Assembly (NCBI GenBank): GCA_036478595.1 | Contig: JAZGEF010000032.1 | Span: forward strand, 1 to 64,000 | DNA from: Granulosicoccus sp036478595 | GTDB lineage: Bacteria; Pseudomonadota; Gammaproteobacteria; Granulosicoccales; Granulosicoccaceae | Direction: 5' to 3' | DNA: 64,000 nucleotides | In this document: positions 7,116-16,657 of the stretch, piece after piece | Layout of the letters: every line of letters begins with the position of its first letter | Numbering within the stretch: the first letter of the stretch is position 1 | Notes under the pieces: model-generated | What the model was told of the DNA's origin: nothing | Database searches by the model: none | Seen by the model: only the letters and a program-made list of their open reading frames with translations | Program-made: the position numbers and the translations under genes

Positions 7116-9414
7116 AAAACATCTGCAACTGAGCATCAGTAATGGTTGCAAAGCTCGTATCACAAAATTGAAGTATGCCATCAGCCGCCGGTGCCAGTTG
7201 CTTTTCCATGTAGTGATGAAAGTCGGGTGGGGCAGTGAGCATTTGAATAGGCTCGGGCCCATTACGTGTAATCACGTATTCAATAGTGCGGCGTTCTCTG
7301 GGTAATTTTCTGGCGGCTTGCACATGAGGCGGCACATTCTTGATGTAATCACTGAGTTTACGCCTGATGCGTTTTTTATAAACCAACTGATCATCCATTT
7401 CCCCCGCTTGCATTGCTTCGGCAGTTTCTCTTACAAACGCTTCAAACGGTAGATCTAAAAACACCCGTCTAAATAACTCGCGCTGGAAATTTCTAGCTAG
7501 CGGTGTCCAATCCGTGCGGGCAGCTTCTAAGCCTTTCACTAGCAGTTCATCTTGACCATTCTTGTTGATTAAACCTGCGTAGCGTTTTTTACTGCCTGTG
7601 GGCATACCACGAACCGTCGGCATCAAGAAGCGTGTGAAATGGGTTTCGAATTCCATCTCTAATTGTGAATCTAATTGGTAGTCATGTTTAAGGTTATCAC
7701 GCCACCAATCGTTTAACGTGTCCTTAAGCTTGCTGCCGGTTTGCTGTGCAGTTTGTGCATCGTCATCACTACTCAAGTGCACAAACAGCGAATCGGTATC
7801 GCCGTAAATAACTTTGAATCCTTGCTCTTCTATCTTGTCGCGAGAGCGTGTGATGATTTCGTGCCCGCGGCGCGTAATGCTAGATGCCAACTGCTGGCTA
7901 TGAAATCGGCAACCACTACTGCCCAACACACCATAAAACGAATTCATAATTATTTTGATCGCTTGCGATAATGCTGCATTGTTTTCAGCCTTGGCCCTAT
8001 CGCGTGCTTGCCATAATTGGGTTATCAGGCCTGGCAATATATGGTCGGTGCGTGAGAAGGTTGCATCAAAGAACCCAGGTACTGGATTTTCCCCCGGTTG
8101 CGCTAAGCCCATTGGGTCAATAAAAAACGTGCGGATAATGCTGGGGTACAGGCTTTTAAAATCAAACACCAATACGTTTTCATATAAGCCGGGCAGTGAA
8201 TCAAATACATACCCACCGGGGCTGCCAAGGCCGGTGTCGATGTTGTCTACGTCGGGCGCCACGTAGCCGTTGCGATGCAGTAGGGGAAGATACAAGTTGT
8301 CCAGCGCTGCAACTGATCCGCCTTGTCGATCTATTGCCAAGCCGGTTAGGTTAGCGCGTTGTACCGCAAAGGGGATTAAATCTGCCTTTTCAAATATCTG
8401 ATTAACCAAAGCGGTGTCTTGAAAGTTGTATTCGGCAAGGGCAGGCTTGTCGTTAGCAAACAAGCGGTTTATTTCAGCGACCTTGTTATCTTCTGAACTG
8501 ATTAACTTGCCAGTGCCGAGTAGCTCGTGCGATACGTTATCAAGAGAAAAACTATCAAACGCCCAAAACCCAGCTTTAAGTAAATCGATGCCATCTAAAA
8601 CTGGCCGCCCGGGTAAGCGTGCAAGCTTTTTTTGACCGGTGTTACCGGGTTGCAAAATGTTGGCTGTTTCAAAGCCACGACCCATTGCAAACGGCACACC
8701 GAGTGAACGGCATTTTAGCTCTAGGAAATCTAAATCAAAGCCTACAATTGCCCAACCGATCAAGAGATCCGGGTCTACCTTCTTTAACCAAACAAAAAAT
8801 TCTACCAGTAAGGTTTTTTCATCTGGCACATATTGAAGATAATAGCTATCGTGTTGAATTGGTTCTGAATTGCCAATCATAAACACCGTGCCGCGATCAT
8901 CATCGCTATGCATGGGTGCTACCGCTATGCAGTAGAGCTGTTGAGTATGGCCTCGGGTTTCGATGTCGAGTGAAACAGCACGTAAATCAGGTTCAACCTC
9001 CACAGCAACCATTTTGGGGTTGATCATTACCATGCCGTGTTCGTCGTGCTTGATTTCACCCGTGGCTTCAAAGCCTGTGTGAATAAATCGCTCCATTAAA
9101 AAGCGATCAGCGGGTTTGATATCGGATTCGTGCAATGTGACGGGCATTTGTCGGTATTGCTGTAAGTCGCGTTGATTCTTGAAGTACAAGCCATCGCAAT
9201 CTTCACCTGCCATTGTTTTTAGTGCTAATGGTTTGCGTGTGCAATTTGGCGGTAAGGGTATGTCTTCTGCGCGCTCTATAAAACATACCGCCTTCTGCCC
9301 ACCCACGGATATACGCAACGGCCCATCGCTGGTAGCAGCCCAATAAGTGAGCTCAACCCCATTGGGCGTGTCGCGCCAGTTTCGGGTTAGCAGGTAGCCT
9401 TGTATGGTGTTCAT
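7114..9414 (-). CDS. polB: DNA polymerase II (family B)
   Basis: This is a 766-residue family B DNA polymerase with 3'-5' exonuclease, used in replication restart and translesion repair. Exonuclease motif I is SLDIETRG near residue 150. Polymerase motif A is DFKSLYPSI near 416, motif B is the KIIMNSFYGVLGSSG block, and motif C is YGDTDSLFV near 535. The length matches E. coli PolB (783), and the N-terminal segment with GYLLTRNWRD is typical. In E. coli polB is in the LexA regulon. I see no obvious CTGT-N8-ACAG box just upstream here, which fits the altered LexA found later in this window. The gene is monocistronic. Confidence 0.96.
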   Translation of the reverse strand: MNTIQGYLLTRNWRDTPNGVELTYWAATSDGPLRISVGGQKAVCFIERAEDIPLPPNCTRKPLALKTMAGEDCDGLYFKNQRDLQQYRQMPVTLHESDIKPADRFLMERFIHTGFEATGEIKHDEHGMVMINPKMVAVEVEPDLRAVSLDIETRGHTQQLYCIAVAPMHSDDDRGTVFMIGNSEPIQHDSYYLQYVPDEKTLLVEFFVWLKKVDPDLLIGWAIVGFDLDFLELKCRSLGVPFAMGRGFETANILQPGNTGQKKLARLPGRPVLDGIDLLKAGFWAFDSFSLDNVSHELLGTGKLISSEDNKVAEINRLFANDKPALAEYNFQDTALVNQIFEKADLIPFAVQRANLTGLAIDRQGGSVAALDNLYLPLLHRNGYVAPDVDNIDTGLGSPGGYVFDSLPGLYENVLVFDFKSLYPSIIRTFFIDPMGLAQPGENPVPGFFDATFSRTDHILPGLITQLWQARDRAKAENNAALSQAIKIIMNSFYGVLGSSGCRFHSQQLASSITRRGHEIITRSRDKIEEQGFKVIYGDTDSLFVHLSSDDDAQTAQQTGSKLKDTLNDWWRDNLKHDYQLDSQLEMEFETHFTRFLMPTVRGMPTGSKKRYAGLINKNGQDELLVKGLEAARTDWTPLARNFQRELFRRVFLDLPFEAFVRETAEAMQAGEMDDQLVYKKRIRRKLSDYIKNVPPHVQAARKLPRERRTIEYVITRNGPEPIQMLTAPPDFHHYMEKQLAPAADGILQFCDTSFATITDAQLQMF

Positions 9415-9565
9415 TGGTCAAACACTGGTTAAGTGCGGTTAGTTTACCAATTAATGGTGCTTGTCATCGATAAACTGCTGGCTATTTATCCAGTGCGCCT
9501 GCATAAGGCTTGTAGATGTGCGAGTATCCCTCCATCGCATCGGCTACCGGCAGTTAGTTAATCCC

Positions 9566-9997
9566 ATGTCTTCGTATACTTTATCTTGGAGCAGAGCGGT
9601 GGGCGATGGAAGTAGTAGCGAAACTAGCGGTGGTACAAAAGCTGAGGCCACACTAGAAGGCATGCTTTCAAACCTTAAAAAGACCCTGAACAAATCAGGT
9701 AGCGTATCCCTTGCCGTTATTGACGGGCCTGAAATTGGGCCTCAGCTGCTGCAGGTCGAAACGCAAGGCGGGAAATCACTGCTCACGCTCGGGGTAGATG
9801 ATGGCGATGACTATATTGTTCGTCATTATGTGCAAACCGAAAAAGAGCTCAATGCTATTGCAGCTGAGCCTGAAAAAATCAAGCTATTCGGAAATTATTG
9901 GGATAAACACCTAATCTGCACCGACAAAGAAATAGTCACCGCGGTGTTTACAGAATTTTTTGAAACGGGTGATATTCCGCGAACGATATTGAATTAA
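9566..9997 (+). CDS. Uncharacterised 143-residue protein, possibly DUF6911-like
   Basis: I do not recognise this gene with certainty. The soluble 143-residue product has no signal peptide. Its middle reads as alternating strands, including VSLAVIDGPEIGPQLLQVE and a following LTLGVDDGDDYIVRHY segment. It ends with a helix, VFTEFFETGDIPRTIL. That pattern recalls small proteins annotated DUF6911, often found near immunity-type genes, but I offer this only as a lead. I chose the ATG at 9566 (MSSYTLSWS) because the upstream in-frame extension is rich in Cys, Ile and Arg and unlike the rest. No toxin or secretion gene is adjacent. Confidence 0.6.
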   Translation: MSSYTLSWSRAVGDGSSSETSGGTKAEATLEGMLSNLKKTLNKSGSVSLAVIDGPEIGPQLLQVETQGGKSLLTLGVDDGDDYIVRHYVQTEKELNAIAAEPEKIKLFGNYWDKHLICTDKEIVTAVFTEFFETGDIPRTILN

Positions 9998-10146
9998 TAC
10001 TTGACTCCTGATGGTATAAACCGGCTTCAGATTTATTACTTGCGGCAGTTGCCACGTATTTCTTTGTAACGTTATCAATAGTCTTAGCCGCAGGCTTCAC
10101 ATCATTGGTGTAAAATTACGCTGACATTACAACCCCATGTTCAAAC

Positions 10147-10728
10147 ATGTACCGCTACCTCCCCGGCTTGTTACTTTTGCAGCTACTAACGGCCGTATTG
10201 ATATGGCTTGGCCGTGACACCGATCCTCAACAGTTGTTATGGCAAGCTGGTGTACCACTGTTGGCGGTAAGTTTTGTAACGGCACTTTGGTTTGGCAGCA
10301 TTGGTAAAGCTGATGCTGAGCGCTCAATGGCGAAGCTCCATGTTAAGCATGCTAAGGAACGGGAAAAAATTCAGCTAAGCGCCGAGAAAGAGAAAGCGCG
10401 CGTTGTTGATAAGACGCATAAAGAGATCCGTAAGCAGGAGCGTAGAGTAGGCCGTAGAGCCAACCTTAAAGTGAGCCTCGCATTTGCTGGGGCGGCGCTG
10501 GCCGGTGGGGTGTTTTTGATCGTCGAATTTTTCACTCTCGGGCTTCTCACATTATCCACCTCGCTTGGTGGCTTAGGTGGTTACTTACTCAGAGTGGGGC
10601 AGGTTCGCCAATCTCAATCACGAGGTGATCCAGAGCTGGCTGAGCCGACTGTAGTTCAGTCAGATGGTGCGTCAAACCCTAGGGTTATTGAGCATCGACC
10701 TGTGGTGCGGGATCACCATCCGGATTAA
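10147..10728 (+). CDS. Uncharacterised membrane protein with charged coiled-coil segment
   Basis: This 193-residue protein is of unknown family. Two hydrophobic segments lie near the N-terminus (about 4-22 and 33-52). A strongly charged helical region follows at about 55-105 (HAKEREKIQ, EKEKARVV, RKQERRVGRR), likely a cytoplasmic coiled coil. Two more hydrophobic, Gly-rich segments are at about 108-150, and the tail is polar and probably disordered. The layout suggests an inner-membrane protein with a cytoplasmic helical arm. It stands alone, 61 bases from the convergent ThDP enzyme gene. No function is proposed. Confidence 0.7.
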   Translation: MYRYLPGLLLLQLLTAVLIWLGRDTDPQQLLWQAGVPLLAVSFVTALWFGSIGKADAERSMAKLHVKHAKEREKIQLSAEKEKARVVDKTHKEIRKQERRVGRRANLKVSLAFAGAALAGGVFLIVEFFTLGLLTLSTSLGGLGGYLLRVGQVRQSQSRGDPELAEPTVVQSDGASNPRVIEHRPVVRDHHPD

Positions 10729-10788
10729 TTTATAAACCTATCCTTATTTCTCTATAAAACGGAAAAACGTATTCCCGGTTAAAGGAGC

Positions 10789-12426
10789 TTACAAAGCCTC
10801 AGTTGGTGTAATCGCCGACGGGTCTAGCTTTATATGGATTAATGCTGCGGTTTCGCTACTTATTGCCCCTTTTATTGCTGCTGCAATATCTTCAGGCGTT
10901 TCGATGGTTGCTGAGTACGCGCCATAAGAGCCGGCCAATTGTGCAAAATTTGGGTTAACGATTGATGTAGCAATAACTCGGCTCGGATAGTGTTTCTCCT
11001 GGTGCATGCGGATTGTTCCATACATGCCGTTATCAAGGACCAAAATAATTATTGCTGCTTTCTCTTGCATTGCCGTTGCAAGCTCTTGGCAAGTCATCTG
11101 AAAGCAACCATCACCTGCAAAGGCCACAACTGTTTTGTCTGGGTGGTTGATCTTGGCGCTGATTGCTGCAGGTAAGCCATAACCCATCGAACCACTGGTG
11201 GAGGATACTTGCGTACCGTAATGCTTGTACTGCCAAAACCGGTGTATCCAGCTTGAGTAATTACCAGCGCCATTAGTAATGATGACATCCTCTGGAAGAT
11301 GTTTTTTTAGATACATCATGACTTGCTTCATTAACTCCACTTCATCGATGCAGTTATCAAGCGATGACCATTGTTTGTAGTTCCGCGATGCGTGAGCAAG
11401 CAGCTGTAGTTTTTTCTCGCTTGCTGATTTGAGTGCAGCAGTCGCTGTGAGTGATCGGCAAAAAGCCGCTGGTGTAGCTTGAACAGCAATGTCCGCTTTA
11501 TACACTCGGTTGAGTTCTTCTGCGCCTGGATAAATATGTATTAACGATTGTTTGGGGCTTGGGATATCTAGCAGCGTAAAGTTTTGCGACGGTATCTCCG
11601 AGAGCCTGCCACCAACTAGCAGTACGGTATCGGCTTGCTCAATTAGCTGAACTAACTTTGGATTAATACCTATGCCAACATCACCGACGTAGTTTGGGTG
11701 CGTATGATCAAATAACATTTGCCGCCTAAATGAGCATGCAACGGGTAATGCTAGGCGCTCAGCAAATTTCGTAAATTGCTTAACAGCTATAGCGCTCCAA
11801 CCGCTGCCGCCTAGTATGGCGATGGGGTTTGTAGCGTTGCTAAGCTGTTCCTCAATTTTTGTAGTCGTTTGCACGGCAACATATTCATTCTCTGGTTGCC
11901 ATGCCAAGGTGTCGCTGTTGTCGCAAGTCGCGGTGAGTGTATCTTCTGGTAATACGATTGCAACCGGGCCGGGGCGTCCGCTACAAGCGGTATGCCATGC
12001 GCGCGAGAGTAATTCGGGTATACGTTCGACGTGATCAATTTGTGCTACCCACTTTGCCATGCCGCCGAGTAGTTGGCCATAGTCAATTTCTTGAAATCCT
12101 TCGCGATAACGTTGGCTAGCCGAGACTTGCCCGATAAACAATATTAATGGAGTGGAATCTTGCGCTGCTACATGAAACCCTGACAAAGCGTTGGTGGCGC
12201 CGGGGCCACGAGTAACAAAACATAAGCCCGGTTGACCGTGTAGCTTGCCATGCGCCTCAGCCATCATGCTGGCACCACCTTCTTGGCGACACACAGTAGT
12301 AGCCATGTTGCTGTCGTAAAGCGCATCTAACACCGGCAAATAGCTTTCACCAGGCACACAGTAAACGCGACTCGCACCGAGTTGCTCTAAGCCTTTAACC
12401 AAGAGTTGACCACCGTTAACATTCAA
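10789..12426 (-). CDS. Thiamine diphosphate-dependent enzyme, acetolactate synthase-like
   Basis: This 545-residue ThDP enzyme has the domain order of acetolactate synthase large subunits: N-terminal Pyr domain, central domain, C-terminal PP domain. The catalytic glutamate lies in CRQEGG (Glu49), followed by the FVTRGPGATN loop. The ThDP/Mg motif starts at GDGCF near 437 and ends at LDNGMYGT. It belongs to a group with N-terminus VPGESYLPVLDAL whose members usually lack a defined substrate. It does not resemble Xsc (sulfoacetaldehyde acetyltransferase) or oxalyl-CoA decarboxylase at the N-terminus. It is the second gene of a minus-strand unit, 19 bases after the LacI regulator and divergent from TctABC and the SauST-like pair. 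It therefore probably handles the aldehyde or keto acid made by that pathway. Confidence 0.85.
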   Translation of the reverse strand: MNVNGGQLLVKGLEQLGASRVYCVPGESYLPVLDALYDSNMATTVCRQEGGASMMAEAHGKLHGQPGLCFVTRGPGATNALSGFHVAAQDSTPLILFIGQVSASQRYREGFQEIDYGQLLGGMAKWVAQIDHVERIPELLSRAWHTACSGRPGPVAIVLPEDTLTATCDNSDTLAWQPENEYVAVQTTTKIEEQLSNATNPIAILGGSGWSAIAVKQFTKFAERLALPVACSFRRQMLFDHTHPNYVGDVGIGINPKLVQLIEQADTVLLVGGRLSEIPSQNFTLLDIPSPKQSLIHIYPGAEELNRVYKADIAVQATPAAFCRSLTATAALKSASEKKLQLLAHASRNYKQWSSLDNCIDEVELMKQVMMYLKKHLPEDVIITNGAGNYSSWIHRFWQYKHYGTQVSSTSGSMGYGLPAAISAKINHPDKTVVAFAGDGCFQMTCQELATAMQEKAAIIILVLDNGMYGTIRMHQEKHYPSRVIATSIVNPNFAQLAGSYGAYSATIETPEDIAAAIKGAISSETAALIHIKLDPSAITPTEAL

Positions 12427-12445
12427 ACTGACTAAAACCCCTTAT

Positions 12446-13504
12446 CTACGTTAACTGTTGTTGTATTAAGTTTGCGCGAACGGCGCAAGTTGATTCCCTG
12501 ACGATCAAATTGCAATCCAGCCTGGAATGCGTGGTTGGCAATTGATTGCGTGCCATGCTCATTGCGACAATAGTATCCGCCGCTAACTGACCAATGCGTT
12601 TTGCAGGTAAGCGTACCGTTGTTAAGCTAGGAACCATATCAGCCGAATTAGCAAAGTCCCCAATACCAGTCACCGACAATTGCTCTGGGATTTTGATGCC
12701 TAAGGCCAAAGCTGCATACACCACGCCGTGAGCAATAACATCGTTGCCGCAAAAAATCGCAGTAGGCTGTTGTTGTTGAATCAGAGCCGTGGCAATCGTT
12801 TTGGCAATACCGGTATTGTAAGGACAATCGAGAATCATATCATCGCTTACGGTTATATCGTGTTGCTTCATGGTAGCTAAGGCGCTCATTTTTCTATCGC
12901 GCGACCGATCATTAATGGCCGTGTCTGAACACATAAAGGCAATCTGCTCGTGGCCTAAATCAAGTAAGTGTTTCGTTGCGAGTTCTCCAGCCTCTGCATT
13001 GGATGCGCCGATAGTAGATAGTTCGGCGTTCTTGCGATAATTCCAAAGGGACAGCACCGGGATATCGCGCACGCTTAACATGTGTAGTGCCGTGTCGGTA
13101 TGGTCGTGACCGATCAAGGCGATGCCATCAATACGTCGCTCTAATAGTGAGCGTACGATATCCACCTCAGAATCCAAGTCGTAGTTGTTGCAAGCAATCA
13201 GCATGGTGCGTTCGTGCGAACCGAGTTGCCGAGAGAAGGAGTCTGCGAGTTCTGCAAATATCGCATTATTTAAGGTTGGCACAATTAGGCCAATCGTTCC
13301 GCTGAAGCGGCTATGCATTGAGCCCGCCATTCGATCGCGGATATAACCCAGATCTCTGGCCGATTGTTCAATTCTGTGCCGAGTGCCCGGGCGAACTTTG
13401 TCCGGAGAGTTGTAAAAACGCGACACAGTGGCTGGGGATACTCCAGCGCGTATTGCCACCTCGACTATGCCGGGGGCGCCTTTGCGGGATCGGACGCGGT
13501 TCAT
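12446..13504 (-). CDS. LacI family transcriptional regulator
   Basis: This 352-residue repressor-type regulator has an N-terminal helix-turn-helix (VEVAIRAGVSPATVSRFYNSP, residues about 14-34) and hinge helix, then a periplasmic-binding-like ligand domain (GLIVPTLNNAIFAELAD onward, with NDVIAHGV and SVTGIGDF blocks typical of LacI/GalR). It is first in a unit with the ThDP enzyme and is transcribed away from tctABC. A LacI-type operator lies 20 bases upstream of its start, in the divergent promoter region. It therefore probably represses both arms until the imported substrate or a metabolite binds. The nearest regulators by look are GntR-type gluconate repressors, but the effector cannot be read. 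Confidence 0.93.
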   Translation of the reverse strand: MNRVRSRKGAPGIVEVAIRAGVSPATVSRFYNSPDKVRPGTRHRIEQSARDLGYIRDRMAGSMHSRFSGTIGLIVPTLNNAIFAELADSFSRQLGSHERTMLIACNNYDLDSEVDIVRSLLERRIDGIALIGHDHTDTALHMLSVRDIPVLSLWNYRKNAELSTIGASNAEAGELATKHLLDLGHEQIAFMCSDTAINDRSRDRKMSALATMKQHDITVSDDMILDCPYNTGIAKTIATALIQQQQPTAIFCGNDVIAHGVVYAALALGIKIPEQLSVTGIGDFANSADMVPSLTTVRLPAKRIGQLAADTIVAMSMARNQLPTTHSRLDCNLIVRESTCAVRANLIQQQLT

Positions 13505-13523
13505 GGCCTTAGAGTACCGTAAA

Positions 13524-13537
13524 TGAAAACGTTTGCA
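13524..13537. promoter_or_regulatory. Probable LacI-family operator
   Basis: TGAAAACGTTTGCA is a 14-bp palindrome with a central CG and one mismatched pair, matching the LacI/PurR-type operator pattern. It sits in the 87-base gap between the divergent LacI regulator and tctA, so it can control both directions. Confidence 0.75.
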
Positions 13538-13591
13538 TTTTTATTTTCATTGGGTAAGATTTAGCCAACGCGGCAATATAAGTGATGAAGA

Positions 13592-15097
13592 TTGGAGTTT
13601 CTACAATATTTTGGTGGAGTCTTTGAGCCTCTGGCCTTTGCCCTTTTGGTGGGCGGCACAATCGGCGGTTTAATTCTGGGGGCAACTCCCGGCCTATCCC
13701 CAACTATGGCGGTAGCGCTGTTGATTCCGTTTACATTCAAGCTGGAGCCTACTCACGGACTGATACTGCTAGGTGCAGCTTATACGGCTACCGTTGCGGG
13801 TGGTGCTGTTAGCGCTATATTGTTACGAATACCCGGTGCGCCAGCCAATATCGCCACAGCACTTGATGGCAATGAAATGGCTAAAAAGGGTGAGGGTGCA
13901 AAAGCACTGCAAATCTCATTTATCGCATCTGGTATCGGTGGTGTGATTGGTGTTGGTCTGCTGATATTTCTAACGCCGGTGCTAGCCCAGTGGGCATTGG
14001 CATTTGGTCCGTCTCATCTATTCTGGATGGCGATACTGGGCGTGACGGTTATTGGCTCATTAGATAGTAAGTCGTTTGTTAAAGGCTTGTTGTCTGGCTG
14101 CATTGGTTTGTGGTTATCAATGATTGGTTACGACGATATCCAGGGCGCGCAACGGTTTATCTTTCATGACGCCTTAACAGGCGGCGTGAACATTATCACC
14201 GCATTGATCGGAATTTTTGCTATTCCGCAAGTGTTAGAGATGCTGGCACAAGGACGTCGTCAAGATATGGTGGCGGCAATAGCGATTAAAAAACAATCAT
14301 TGATCGATTCATTGAAGTTGGTACTGCGTAGCCCTAAGGCATTAGGCATCGGCACGGCTGTGGGTTCTATCGTTGGCTTGATACCCGGTGTGGGCGGGCA
14401 GATAGCAGGCTTGCTGGCATATGATCAAACTCGAAAGTTCTCTAAGGATCGCGAAAAGTTTGGCACTGGTCATCCGGAGGGAGTTATCGCGGCCGAGTCT
14501 GCTAACAACGCGATGGTCGGTCCATCACTAGTACCACTGTTAACACTTTCAATACCGGGTAGCCCAACCGCTGCTGTGTTACTAGGTGGGTTGTTAATAC
14601 ACGGTATCTTTCCGGGGCCAGATCTATTCATTAACTATCCAGAAGTTGTCTGGACATTTATCAACTCGATGTTGATTGGCCAAGTCTTAATGGTGATATT
14701 CGGTATTGCCGTGGCAGGCTATGCTGCCAAAGTGGCACGAGTACCTAAATCAATCATGGCTGCATCTGTTTTAGTGCTGGCTTTGTTCGGCGCATACTCA
14801 GTGCAGCAGTCGATGGGTGATGTGTACATCATGCTCACGCTTGGCGTTGGTATGTATTTTCTGGAAAAATTTGGGTTCAGTGCCGCACCACTTGTGCTCG
14901 GGCTTATCTTAGGGCCAATTGCTGAAGCCAACTTTATTCAGGGCAGTATGATTGCGGCTGCAACTGATGGCAAAATTCCTTACTTCTTAACGGGTACATT
15001 AAATCTGTTTTTAATCGCGTTGGTTGTTGCCTCCATTGTGTATAGCTTTTGGTCTACCAGCCGTGATGCGGCAAAAGCTGCGGAGCCGCAGTTATGA
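13592..15097 (+). CDS. tctA: Tripartite tricarboxylate transporter large membrane subunit (TctA family)
   Basis: This 501-residue TctA-type protein has about 10-12 hydrophobic helices. It carries the family Gly/Pro-rich signature GGLILGATPGLSPTMAVALL near residue 25 and a second copy-like segment (GLIPGVGGQIAGLLAYDQ, then SLVPLLTLSIPGSPTAAVLLGGL). It forms the ion-driven importer channel with TctB and the periplasmic TctC. Translation starts at TTG 13592, since the upstream codon in frame is a stop. It ends in a 4-base ATGA overlap with tctB. It heads an operon that includes an acylating dehydrogenase and a CoA ligase, so the cargo is probably a small carboxylate or sulfonate. Confidence 0.95.
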   Translation: MEFLQYFGGVFEPLAFALLVGGTIGGLILGATPGLSPTMAVALLIPFTFKLEPTHGLILLGAAYTATVAGGAVSAILLRIPGAPANIATALDGNEMAKKGEGAKALQISFIASGIGGVIGVGLLIFLTPVLAQWALAFGPSHLFWMAILGVTVIGSLDSKSFVKGLLSGCIGLWLSMIGYDDIQGAQRFIFHDALTGGVNIITALIGIFAIPQVLEMLAQGRRQDMVAAIAIKKQSLIDSLKLVLRSPKALGIGTAVGSIVGLIPGVGGQIAGLLAYDQTRKFSKDREKFGTGHPEGVIAAESANNAMVGPSLVPLLTLSIPGSPTAAVLLGGLLIHGIFPGPDLFINYPEVVWTFINSMLIGQVLMVIFGIAVAGYAAKVARVPKSIMAASVLVLALFGAYSVQQSMGDVYIMLTLGVGMYFLEKFGFSAAPLVLGLILGPIAEANFIQGSMIAAATDGKIPYFLTGTLNLFLIALVVASIVYSFWSTSRDAAKAAEPQL

Positions 15098-15555
15098 GCG
15101 CAAACCGTGCACAACATATCGTACCGGCGATACTGGTTTTGCTTTTGGCTGGAACGGTTGCTTGGATCAGTTTTACGCGTGAACCTGCGGATGCATATTT
15201 ATTCCCTCGTTTAATAGCAGGGGCAATGTTGATATTGGCAACATGGAATTTCATTCGCGCAGCGGCTGGCCTTGCAAAGGTCGGAGGTGGCGTCAATGCC
15301 AAAGAGTTGTTGGCGATCCTTCCTGGCCTGCTGGTTATGGTTGTTTTTGTGTTCTTCGCAGCAAAAAAGCTGGGGTTTTATGTCGCCTCTATAACGGCAT
15401 TTTTTGTACTCTATTCATTGTACGATCCTTCTCCGCACACCAAGCCGATGGTTTGGCTCAAGCGTGTGGTTATTAGTTTGATGTTTATGGCGGTAATCTA
15501 CGGTTTGTTTACGCTACTACTGAAAGTGCAAACACCTCGTGGGATGTTTATCTGA
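15094..15555 (+). CDS. tctB: Tripartite tricarboxylate transporter small membrane subunit (TctB family)
   Basis: This 153-residue protein has four predicted membrane helices: residues about 6-24, 32-50, and two at 75-135 including VMVVFVFFAAKKLGFYVAS. That matches TctB topology and size. It pairs with TctA in the inner membrane. Its start codon overlaps the tctA stop by four bases, indicating translational coupling, and tctC follows 47 bases later. Confidence 0.9.
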   Translation: MSANRAQHIVPAILVLLLAGTVAWISFTREPADAYLFPRLIAGAMLILATWNFIRAAAGLAKVGGGVNAKELLAILPGLLVMVVFVFFAAKKLGFYVASITAFFVLYSLYDPSPHTKPMVWLKRVVISLMFMAVIYGLFTLLLKVQTPRGMFI

Positions 15556-15602
15556 TTTTTTAAGAATATTGTTTGATGTTTAAAAGACTACTTGGAGTCA
15601 AT

Positions 15603-16574
15603 ATGAAAAAGAAGTTTATCTCTCTAGTTGCACCATTGGTTGCAACGCTTGCACTAGGCACAGCACAGGCCGGTGATTATCCTGATCGTCCTATCTCAGT
15701 GATGGTGTCTTACGGCGCTGGTGGTGCTACTGATTTTCAGGCGCGTATCGTTACTATGATGGCAGCCAAGGAAGATTACCTTGGTCAACCTATCGTTATC
15801 GTTAATAAGCCAGGTGCTGGTGGCCGTGTTGGTTGGAACTGGATGGCATCAGAAGCTGAGAATGATGGTTACACAATCGGTGCATACAACATCCCTCACT
15901 TTGTCGCGCAATCTATCGAAGGCGGCGTAAAGTACTCTGCCGATAGCTTTGAGCCAATTGCTAACTGGGGTTCTGACCCTGCAGTCATAGTTGTCGGTAA
16001 AGACAGTCAGTACAACACCATCGGTGAGTTAGTGGAATTTGCAAAAGCCAACCCAGGTAAAACCACTTTGTCAGGTGCTGGTTTATATGTAGGTCATCAC
16101 ATCGCAGCGCTTCAACTTGAAAAAGCTACTGGCGCCAAAATGGCATACATCCCAACAAAGGGTGGCGGTGCAGCAGCAATGAAAGCCGTTATCGCGGGTG
16201 ACGTTATTGCCGGTATCAACAATTTGTCTGATGCTTACCGCGCGCGTGAAGCGGGTAACGTTAAGATCCTGGCGGTTGCTGATCTTGAGCGTAACGAGCA
16301 GTTCTTGGCTGACGTACCTACGCTAATGGAGTCAGGTATTGACGTTGATAACTCTTCAGTAAACTTCCGTGGCTTGATGGTACCTAAGGGTACTGACCCT
16401 GCGATCATCGACATGCTGGCTGAGCGCGTACCTGAGATGTTTAAAAATAAGCGCGTTGCTAAGCAAATGAATGCCGGTGGTTCTCCACTGAAAATCATGA
16501 CACGTGCTGAAGTACAACAGATGTGGTCTGATCGTGAAGCCTATCTGACAGAACTACTCGCTGGCTTGAAGTAA
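15603..16574 (+). CDS. tctC: Tripartite tricarboxylate transporter substrate-binding protein (TctC family)
   Basis: This 323-residue periplasmic binding protein begins with a Sec signal (MKKKFISLVAPLVATLALGTAQA, cleaved about residue 23). The mature start GDYPDRPISVMVSYGAGGATD is the classic TctC/Bug opening with the substrate-binding Gly loop. Later family segments include IVIVNKPGAGGRVGWNW and YIPTKGGGAAAMKAVIAGD. I chose the ATG at 15603 after a GGAGT ribosome-binding site. A strong hairpin lies 18 bases after the stop, which may raise the level of this mRNA segment above the downstream catabolic genes. The bound substrate is unknown; the operon suggests one that is activated to a CoA thioester. 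Confidence 0.93.
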   Translation: MKKKFISLVAPLVATLALGTAQAGDYPDRPISVMVSYGAGGATDFQARIVTMMAAKEDYLGQPIVIVNKPGAGGRVGWNWMASEAENDGYTIGAYNIPHFVAQSIEGGVKYSADSFEPIANWGSDPAVIVVGKDSQYNTIGELVEFAKANPGKTTLSGAGLYVGHHIAALQLEKATGAKMAYIPTKGGGAAAMKAVIAGDVIAGINNLSDAYRAREAGNVKILAVADLERNEQFLADVPTLMESGIDVDNSSVNFRGLMVPKGTDPAIIDMLAERVPEMFKNKRVAKQMNAGGSPLKIMTRAEVQQMWSDREAYLTELLAGLK

Positions 16575-16592
16575 AGCCACGCATGTTTAAAG

Positions 16593-16622
16593 AGCTCGGT
16601 GCGGCGTTTGCTGCATCGAGCT
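16593..16622 (+). promoter_or_regulatory. Intercistronic hairpin after tctC
   Basis: Two 13-base arms (AGCTCGGTGCGGC and GCTGCATCGAGCT) pair fully if two G-U wobbles are allowed, with a GTTT loop. No T-run follows. It lies between the binding-protein gene and the SauS-like gene. It probably acts as an mRNA-stabilising or partly attenuating element, not a full terminator. Confidence 0.7.
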
Positions 16623-16657
16623 GATCCTTTCAAGAACACTCATTGGACTAATTTATC

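Noticed and set aside
10789..12426. Calling the ThDP enzyme Xsc (sulfoacetaldehyde acetyltransferase) or oxalyl-CoA decarboxylase from context
   Set aside because: The N-terminal and cofactor regions read like acetolactate-synthase-type proteins, and the openings remembered for Xsc and Oxc are clearly different.
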